From: Hygrophila difformis
Taxonomy: Eukaryota > Streptophyta > Magnoliopsida > Lamiales > Acanthaceae
Assembly: GCA_030278955.1 (NCBI GenBank)
Contig: JAOANR010000001.1
Coordinates: forward strand, 19,757,468 to 19,821,467
Reading direction: 5' to 3'
DNA: 64,000 bases
Each line of letters opens with the position of its first letter. Position 1 is the stretch's first letter. The notes beneath the pieces are model-generated. The model searched no databases, was not told the origin of the DNA, and saw only the letters and a list, made by a program, of their open reading frames with translations. The position numbers and the translations under genes are program-made. Positions 58,101 through 64,000 of the stretch are shown here, piece by piece.

Positions 58101-58490
58101 GAGGATGTTTGGATGCGCGTTTTAAAAAGTGCTGCAGCATTTAGAAAATGGATAATCAGATAATTGTTGTAACAAAACATGCTGTAGAAAAGTAAGTGTT
58201 TGGATGAGCTTATGTTGTTTCAAATCGCAATAATCAGATAATTATTAAAAAGTGTTTGAATTTGTATTTTTCATTACCTCAAAAGGCAACAATATGGTAA
58301 AATCTATTTTTGGCTACACACAATTTTTTTTGCAGCACCAAAATGGAGCTGCAAGAAAATAGCGTTTCCATTCCCTCAAAAGGCAAATAATAGATTATTG
58401 GAAGTTAGTACACAAACAGAATTAACTGATTATTTGCGTTTTGCAAACGCAATAATAAGATAATCAGGCCTAAAACGCACAACTATATTA
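58101..58490. mobile_element. Possible TIR element (GTTTGGATGCGCG type)
   Basis: GATGTTTGGATGCGCGTTTT at the left and AAAACGCAC at the right, with AATAATCAGATAATT words repeated inside in both orientations. TSD not seen. Confidence 0.35.
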
Positions 58491-58739
58491 TCGGAATATT
58501 TGGAATACTGGAAGCCTGGATTTTATTGAAGAAATATTAAAAATATTATTCAAACATTATTTCCCCTAATAGAGAAGATAGATACTTAGCTCCTCATGGA
58601 GGAAGCAAGACTTTTGGGGATGCCCCCATACTATTACAGACACGGAAAGGAAAATTTGCAGAGTATTTTTGTTTGATACGAATTATGTAATACACTTGAT
58701 TTTACATTTTTAAATTTATAATTTCAGAGATACGACTTT

Positions 58740-59117
58740 GGAGCATTAGCATCTGTTCATACTACATAACCAGGGTTTCCGGAAATTGAAAAACTTCCGG
58801 GATGGATAAGTAGCGCGGTGCACGAATCATGGCAGAACAACCCGCACCTGCAAAGAGGAGATATTCTGGAGCTTAAGTTCATTTCAGCGGCACCAGAGAT
58901 AGTCGGAAAAGGTTCTTATCCGGTCTTTCAATTTATTAAATTACAGAGACCTGATATGATTGCCTTCAACAGAGTTAAGTCTATGGATGAGAAGGCACCA
59001 TTGGTATCTTCAATCAGCGAAGATGAAATCTCCACCCGACGAGCATGGGATTCTGGGTCTGCCTCACCGAGATGGAAAATGTTAAATATCCGTTTAAAAT
59101 ATTCTCAAACAATTTAA
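58740..59117 (+). pseudogene. Unrecognised coding-like sequence
   Basis: From about 58790 to 59117 one frame reads HESWQNNPHLQRGDILELKF, SYPVFQFIKLQRPDM, SEDEISTRRAWDSGSASPRW. Codon composition is less AT-rich than the surroundings and the residues look protein-like, but I do not recognise a family. An upstream stop near 58784 in that frame suggests a fragment. It lies 5' of another ORF and a plastid-derived piece, perhaps one composite insertion. Confidence 0.4.
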
Positions 59118-59458
59118 ATGGATCGTTCCTGGTTAGTTCTTTAACAGGGAAAAGCACAGAGTTTGCGGAAACCTCCTTCGAAAAGAAGAGGTTACTTATC
59201 TGGGAAAACAAGTTGCCGGCAACCGAGTCTACCAGAAAGAAGGCATGCAACATGATGCATGTTGGCCAATGGGATAACCGCATATGCCCATATTGTGCAG
59301 AACAGGAGAAATCCCTATTCGGTACAAAGATCCGGGTAACCAGAAAAAATCCGGACCCGAACAGGACAAAGGGAAGAAACGTCCAAAAAATTTTACAAGC
59401 CAAAATAAGATTAGCTGGATGTAAAAGGAAGAGAGGCGTCGGCAACACTCATAATTAA
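59045..59458 (+). CDS. Hypothetical ORF, 137 codons
   Basis: MGFWVCLTEM..., Lys/Arg-rich C-terminus (KGRNVQKILQAKIRLAGCKR). The segment HVGQWDN..CPYC..KNPDPN loosely recalls the NOI/RIN4-type motif (W-D..PY..NPxDP), but the match is weak and I would not assign it. It overlaps the preceding frame in another phase. Possibly a fragment of a host gene. Confidence 0.3.
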   Translation: MGFWVCLTEMENVKYPFKIFSNNLNGSFLVSSLTGKSTEFAETSFEKKRLLIWENKLPATESTRKKACNMMHVGQWDNRICPYCAEQEKSLFGTKIRVTRKNPDPNRTKGRNVQKILQAKIRLAGCKRKRGVGNTHN

Positions 59459-59463
59459 AAGCG

Positions 59464-59582
59464 GTCACCCGACGGGCACCGTTTTACCGAAATGCCCCCG
59501 ATGGGCACAGTTTTACCGACATCCCACCCGACGGGCACCACTTTATCGACTGGCCACCCGACGGGCATCGTTTTACTGACAG
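59464..59582 (+). repeat. 30-bp minisatellite, about four copies
   Basis: Units near 59466, 59494, 59524 and 59554 share CACCCGACGGGCACC and GTTTTACCGAC. The ~30-bp period is a multiple of three and one frame runs through (HPTGT..LPT type peptide) into the plastid-like segment. Confidence 0.8.
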
Positions 59583-59664
59583 GGCGGTCGTTGAGCAGCA
59601 AGCTCAATTCCATCGATCCTAACTTCGTTTATTCCTCCAACTGCTTTCAAGAATTAGCTTTGGA

Positions 59665-60192
59665 TGCAGTGCAGGTGCGTATGAATAGTCTTTGAGTAAG
59701 AAGGAGTTAGAACATAGGTATGGGATAAAGAAATCAACGGCCAATCCTGGTCCTATTGAAAATACTAGTGAAAGTGAAGATTCGAATAGAAAAGCTAGGG
59801 CTAAAAGCATTCATAGTTTGAGGAATCATCACAATTCTAGTTACAGCGGTGTCGATCTTTTATTTGTCGTCAAAGACATTCGGAATTTCATCTCTGATGA
59901 TACTTTTTTAGTTAGGGATAGTAATGGAGATAATTATTCTATCTATATAGAAAATCAGATTTTTGAGATTGACAACAATCATTCTTTTCTGAGTGAATTA
60001 CAAAGTTCTTTTTCTGGTTATCACAATTCTAGTTATAGGAATAACGTATCCACAAGTGAAGATTCCTTATACGATCCTTATATGTATGATACTCAATCTA
60101 GTCGGAATAATCACATTACTAGTTGCATTGACAGTTATCTTCAGTCTCAAATCTATATTTATACGTCCATTGTAAGTGATAGTAGTGACAGG
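59665..60192 (+). pseudogene. accD: Plastid accD 5' fragment (nuclear or mitochondrial copy)
   Basis: The frame from 59692 reads SKKELEHRYGIKKS, GPIENTSESED, VKDIRNFISDDTFLVRDSNG, YSIYIENQIFEID, HSFLSEL, DPYMYDTQSS, CIDSYLQSQI, which is the N-terminal region of the plastid acetyl-CoA carboxylase beta subunit. Only about the first 165-180 residues are present; the zinc-finger and carboxyltransferase domains are missing, so it cannot be active. One base appears missing after MNSL (near 59691), putting the accD ATG out of frame. Homology stops near 60190. It may be a transferred plastid fragment in the nucleus; sequence upstream of the accD start is not plastid-like to me. Confidence 0.88.
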
Positions 60193-60672
60193 GTGAGAAC
60201 CTTCCGTTGGTTACGCCCTTCTGCTCTTCCCGTAGGGCTTTGAGCCTGAGCTCTGCTTCCCTGAGTAGTGTCTGTTGGAAGTTTTTTCCAGAACCTTAGT
60301 CTTGGGGTGGAAATGAAAGAAAGAAAAGTTTGTTGGGTCATTTATTAATTTCAAATAGGTCATATGGCCTAAATTTTGCCAAACTGTAATTGTTATGGCC
60401 TATTTTTACAATTGCAACTTGTTATGGCCTAAAAGTGGAATAGCCTCCTTGTTATGACCCTTTTTAACATTTACCCCTTAAAGTAAATTTGTCCATGTCT
60501 CATAAGAATAGAGAAATTGAATCATAAATATAAGAGTTCACCTAATTTAATTAGTATGTGGCATTTTGGAAGGTGCCCAAAATTAAAATCACAAGGGCTC
60601 TGGCCAAAGCGGACAATATCATACTAACAATTCCGTTAGGGTGCGACTAAGAATTTTGACTTGATGTACTGT

Positions 60673-61556
60673 GGTACATCGCAACCATTGGTTCAATTTA
60701 TAAATTGATGGTTGAGATTCACTTTAAAGTTAAAATAGTAAATTTGCTACATTAGTTTTGTTAACAGACAATTGCTCGTCAATTCCCTATACTATTCAAC
60801 TCTACTTTTCTTCTACGCATTTCAATACGATCAATCGATCTTATCTTATCCTCCAATTTGCTAATTTATGCTGCTATATAATATACATATATGTTCATCA
60901 AAATGTACCTCAAATGTTCCTATTTTGAGTCGTTGAATTGTTGATGAAAACGTCGCTGAATTGTTCATGGAAAGATCGCTGAATTGTATATGATAGCACC
61001 GCTAAATTCTTTTTGGTTGTGTAGCTGAATTCTTCTTATTGTAGTTGATGAATTCCTTTAGGTAGGGTCGCTGAAATATTTTTTGGTAGCATCAGTGAAT
61101 TGTTTTGATAACATCGTTGAATAATATATTGTAACATTGCTGAATTCTTCTTGGTAGTGTCGCTGAATTCTTCTTGGAGTACTTGCTGAATTCCTTTATG
61201 TAGGGTCGCTGAATTATTTTTTGGTGGCATCACTGAATTATTTTGGTAATATCACTGATTCTACGAGGTGGTGTTGCTGAATTCCTCAATATAGTGTCGT
61301 CGAATTCTTCAACATTGGGTTGCTTAAAATATTTTTAATAGCATCACATAATTATTTTTTATAACATCCTTAAAATTCTATACGTAATAAATTTGTTACG
61401 CTTTTTAATACGGATTTTTTTATCATAGATACCAAATATTTGATATGATTTACCAAATATTATATTGATAACATACTAAATACAGGATTATATGACAATT
61501 ATACCATTTTTACATTATAACCATTGGATTAAAATGAATGGTAATGATGATGTGCC
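60673..61556. mobile_element. TIR element with 12-bp flanking repeats (Mutator-like?)
   Basis: Ends GGTACATC / GATGTGCC, with AACCATTGG near both ends in inverted order; flanked by TTGATGTACTGT at 60661-60672 and 61557-61568. The 12-bp duplication is longer than the usual 9-10 bp of Mutator elements, so the exact edges may be off by a few bases. A minisatellite fills the centre. Confidence 0.55.
60935..61330 (+). repeat. Degenerate ~30-bp minisatellite
   Basis: About 12-14 units with core GTCGCTGAATTCTT and variable T-rich remainder (GGTAGGGTCGCTGAATTATT). The minus-strand ORF 61036-61233 is a translation of the repeat. Confidence 0.8.
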
Positions 61557-62231
61557 TTGATGTACTGTCAAATTGGCCGCAATACCGTAATTACTCCCAT
61601 CATACTAATGTCGGTGCTGGAGTTAGGGTGGCGGTCGCAGTCCCAACAAGTGATATCAGTGAGGATTAAGTCAGGACTCAGCGGTGGATCGAGTCAAAAC
61701 CGTGAGGGCTCTGCCCAAAGGGGCAATACCATACTAATTTTGGAGTTAGGGTGGCGGTCTTAGTCCCGACAAATGATATCAAAGTCCAGGTTTGTGGATT
61801 GAGTCAGTAGCAGACTCAACGATGGATTGTGTGTGTGAGAGACCCTAAGTTTATACCCTCGCGATTGATATCCGTATTCGGTGCCTTGTGTCAAAAGTCT
61901 ATATAATATTGTGGCGGTCAGGCGGCATGTCCTGTTGGTTGGAGCGGCGGTACAAGATGATTTGACGGATTAATGTGACTATTGTTTGAGGATTGAGGGG
62001 AGGCCGTGTGCTATGTGGTCCTTGGTTTGATGCGATGATTGTTGGGTAGCAAACTCATCTCCCACATCGGAAGAATATGGAAATAGAATTCTAAATATAA
62101 GAATCAGTTAACTCCATTAGTATAAAACCTTTTTGGAAGTGCCCAAAATCAAAACCGTGAGGACTCTACTCAAAGCGGACAATATCATACTAAGGCCGGA
62201 GTTAGGATGGTAGTCGCAGTCTCAACAAAAT

Positions 62232-62667
62232 TTTACGAAGCTCGAACTCATTACAATCTTTGTTATAATAATCAAATATTATACTTCTATTTCGTAATTT
62301 AAAAATTCCGTTGCGAAAATAATTTTTTTTGGCCCAAACTAGGATTGTTCATAGGAATTCCGAGGCTAATTTCTTTTTTTTTTCAAAAAAAATGTTGTAG
62401 CTAAAAAAAGATTGGTTTTCATTAAAAGAATTATCAACAAAAATAAAATGATTAGTTTTAATTTTTGAAAAGAAATATGACAAAAACATTAATATCAAGT
62501 CTTAATTATACTCGCTCTTCAAAAAGTCTTAATTATACTCCTTCAGTCCTCCTATCCCATTAGCATAGACCACTATCTCTTCTATATGCAATCCAAGTTC
62601 AGAAAAAGTTTGGACTTGATTATAAGAGAAAAATATAAAGTAGTTTTTTTTTTAATTAATTGATTGA
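62232..62667. other. AT-rich gene-free sequence
   Basis: No supported feature beyond short A/T runs. Confidence 0.5.
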
Positions 62668-62669
62668 TA

Positions 62670-62929
62670 CTTCCTCCGTTTTTATGATAGTGCAACAAAG
62701 CACTATTTGCTACTATTTATTTTTCGACTTTGACTCTAATTTTTATCATAGTTATACAAGGAAAAACATAGTCAAGTGAGATCTTGTTGGATTCGTCTCG
62801 TCATGTAGTTTTTAAATATCAAACTTTTAAATTTTTTATTTATACCGAACTTAAGTTATTAATGGTTTAAAATATGCATTGGACTGCGTGCATTGGGTGA
62901 ATGTTGCACTTTCACGGAAACGGAGGAAG
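62670..62929. mobile_element. Stowaway MITE (family B)
   Basis: CTTCCTCCGTTTTTATGATA / CACGGAAACGGAGGAAG with TA flanks. Confidence 0.88.
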
Positions 62930-62952
62930 TATAAAATTATTTAAAAATAGTA

Positions 62953-63211
62953 CTCCCCCCGTTCCATTTGAAATGTTTTGTTTTATTTCTGCACACAATC
63001 CAATACATTTTTTTAATTGTTAATATCTCAAAATATATACAAGTAAAAATTATGTAAAATATATATTGGAAAACTATACGATTAGAGGAATCCAACAAAA
63101 CCGAACTCGACTATTTTTTACAAATATATATTTATAATAATATTGAGTCAAAGTTGAACAATAAACAGTGTCAAAAAATCAAACATGACATTTGAGTTGG
63201 GATGGAGGGAG
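62953..63211. mobile_element. Stowaway MITE (family C)
   Basis: CTCCCCCCGTTCCATTTG / GGGATGGAGGGAG with TA flanks, 23 bp after the previous one. Confidence 0.87.
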
Positions 63212-63486
63212 TAATACTCATTCTATCCCCTTTAAAGTGGCATTTTTCAGGTTTTTTAAAATATTTTTTATTAATAATTTTAATTTAATTCTATTATAAG
63301 CATATAATAAAAGAATATGTCAAGTTACATTTGGTTACATTAGTCTAATTTTATAGTTTTAATATATATACTAGCATACCCGCCCGCGCAATGCGCGGTA
63401 AGTAAAATTTATATATATATTTTTAAAATAACATAAGATTTCAAAAATTCAAATATTGTACTTATTACATAAAATTTGGTTCATGC

Positions 63487-63650
63487 GGGGTTGGAGACTT
63501 AATCAAGTGGTAACTCCTCCAACTCCCAACCTTTAGGTTGGGGTTCGAATCCCCATCCGGTCCTCTATCCATTCCCTTTGTTCCCTTTATAATTGTGTGG
63601 CATGAGCTCCCATCACCCTTTCCAGACCTTCAATGGCTTCTTCAAAAAAA
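63487..63650 (+). mobile_element. tRNA-derived SINE nested in a Helitron
   Basis: GGTTGGAGACTTAATCAAGT (A-box side), GGTTCGAATCCCC (B box, about 63542-63554), GGCATGAGCTCCCATCACCC and an A-rich end; near-full-length relative of 31056-31219. Confidence 0.75.
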
Positions 63651-63769
63651 TATGGTTCGTGCTAATTTTCTGACCACATTATTGAGAAAAAAATGTGACA
63701 AAGTGGTTTAGCAACTTTGTCAATTAAGTTATTTTCCTAATATTGTTGTTTTTAAAAACCCTTTACCCA

Positions 63770-63994
63770 TATCTTGTTACGCCCTAAGGTAAGAAACGAA
63801 ATAGGGCGGTTCTGTTTGTTGCTGAAGGAGCCAATAATCGGTGAACCATCGGTCGCGGCTGTGTGGTTGGAAGAAGTCCGTAAAATCCCGGAGCTTAGGA
63901 AACCCGACAGCAAGACGGTCAAATCCAATGTATGAAGTTTAAGGCTTAATTTAATTATTGAAAGCATGATGGGGTCAAAAGTATAATTAGGCAA
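63770..63994 (-). other. Sequence block shared with the MULE at 8601-9653
   Basis: GTGAACCATCGGT, GTCCGTAAAATCCCGGA and AAACCCG.AGCAAG match about 9163-9240. On the minus strand it is open for 80 codons (LSSGILRTSSNHTAATDGSP). Possibly a captured gene piece or a common TE segment; no family recognised. Confidence 0.45.
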
Positions 63995-64000
63995 AAGTTG

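Larger units (their letters stand above)
60486..62231 (+). mobile_element. Old TRIM-like LTR element, split by a TIR element
   Basis: LTR-like ends at about 60490-60660 and 62045-62231 share GGAAGTGCCCAAAAT, AAAGCGGACAATATCATACT and GAGTTAGG..GTCGCAGTC. A decayed PBS TGATATCAAAGTCC (61774-61787, against TGGTATCAGAGCC) lies between. A second copy of the LTR 3' part is at 61690-61770. No coding capacity. The TIR element 60673-61556 interrupts the left part. Confidence 0.55.
63371..64000 (-). mobile_element. Helitron 3' end, continuing beyond the window
   Basis: On the minus strand it ends CTAG followed by T, with hairpin CCGCGC-AAT-GCGCGG (about 63385-63399) just upstream; the same terminus occurs at 7545 and, on the plus strand, at 35723. 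The 5' end is outside the window. It contains a SINE and a conserved block at about 63800-63960. Confidence 0.7.

Noticed and set aside
59045..59458. Firm assignment as a RIN4/NOI-domain protein
   Set aside because: Only a few spaced residues agree; kept as hypothetical.
60935..61330. CRISPR-like or coding repeat
   Set aside because: Degenerate minisatellite with irregular units; ORF on the minus strand is a by-product.
63487..63560. tRNA gene (B box GGTTCGAATCCCC)
   Set aside because: No cloverleaf; followed by SINE body and A-rich end and related to other SINE copies in the window.

Overview
This 64 kb window looks like repeat-rich intergenic DNA from a flowering-plant nuclear genome, most likely a eudicot. 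The signs are intact plant-type LTR retrotransposons primed by tRNA-iMet and tRNA-Asp, many Stowaway MITEs with TA target duplications, hAT, CACTA and Mutator-like elements with proper TSDs, Helitron termini, tRNA-derived SINEs, a Cassandra TRIM carrying 5S rRNA sequence, and a piece of plastid accD. I could not find a single convincing intact host gene. An asterid (possibly Lamiales) origin is only a guess.

Layout. 1-4971: 5' part of a decayed SIRE-type Ty1/copia element on the minus strand, inserted in a hAT-type element whose right half remains at 4972-5484. 5.5-10.1 kb: a Stowaway MITE, a Helitron (7545-8578) and a Mutator-like element with about 400-bp inverted repeats (8601-9653). 10106-29001: one nearly complete Athila-lineage Ty3/gypsy element on the minus strand, 18.9 kb with unusually long 4.6-kb LTRs, a 5-bp TSD (CATTA), tRNA-Asp primer site, gag, PR-RT, RNase H-integrase and a 3' transposon-protein ORF in the env-like position. 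Its coding frames carry frameshifts and stops. 29-46 kb: nested small elements, namely Stowaways, hAT elements, SINEs, a 3.1-kb Helitron, a fold-back Mutator-like MITE, a CACTA MITE and a hAT element holding a GC-rich gene-like fragment.

46187-49698: a very young copia derivative with 867-bp LTRs that keeps only part of gag. 49.8-54.5 kb: more nested MITEs and SINEs. 54486-54920: a Cassandra TRIM. 55.1-57.1 kb: a tandem duplication of about 0.88 kb. 57.4-60.3 kb: hAT and LINE remnants, unrecognised coding-like sequence, a 30-bp minisatellite and a plastid accD fragment. 60.4-64 kb: an old TRIM-like element split by a TIR element that holds a degenerate minisatellite, two Stowaways, and the 3' end of a Helitron running off the window.

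The window does not encode a cooperating set of genes. What it records is an order of insertions. The most unusual structures are the CpG-rich hairpin arrays on both sides of the Athila TATA box, the three hairpin/polypurine cassettes inside Athila, the gag-only copia element, and five hAT families with similar termini but different internal repeat words.
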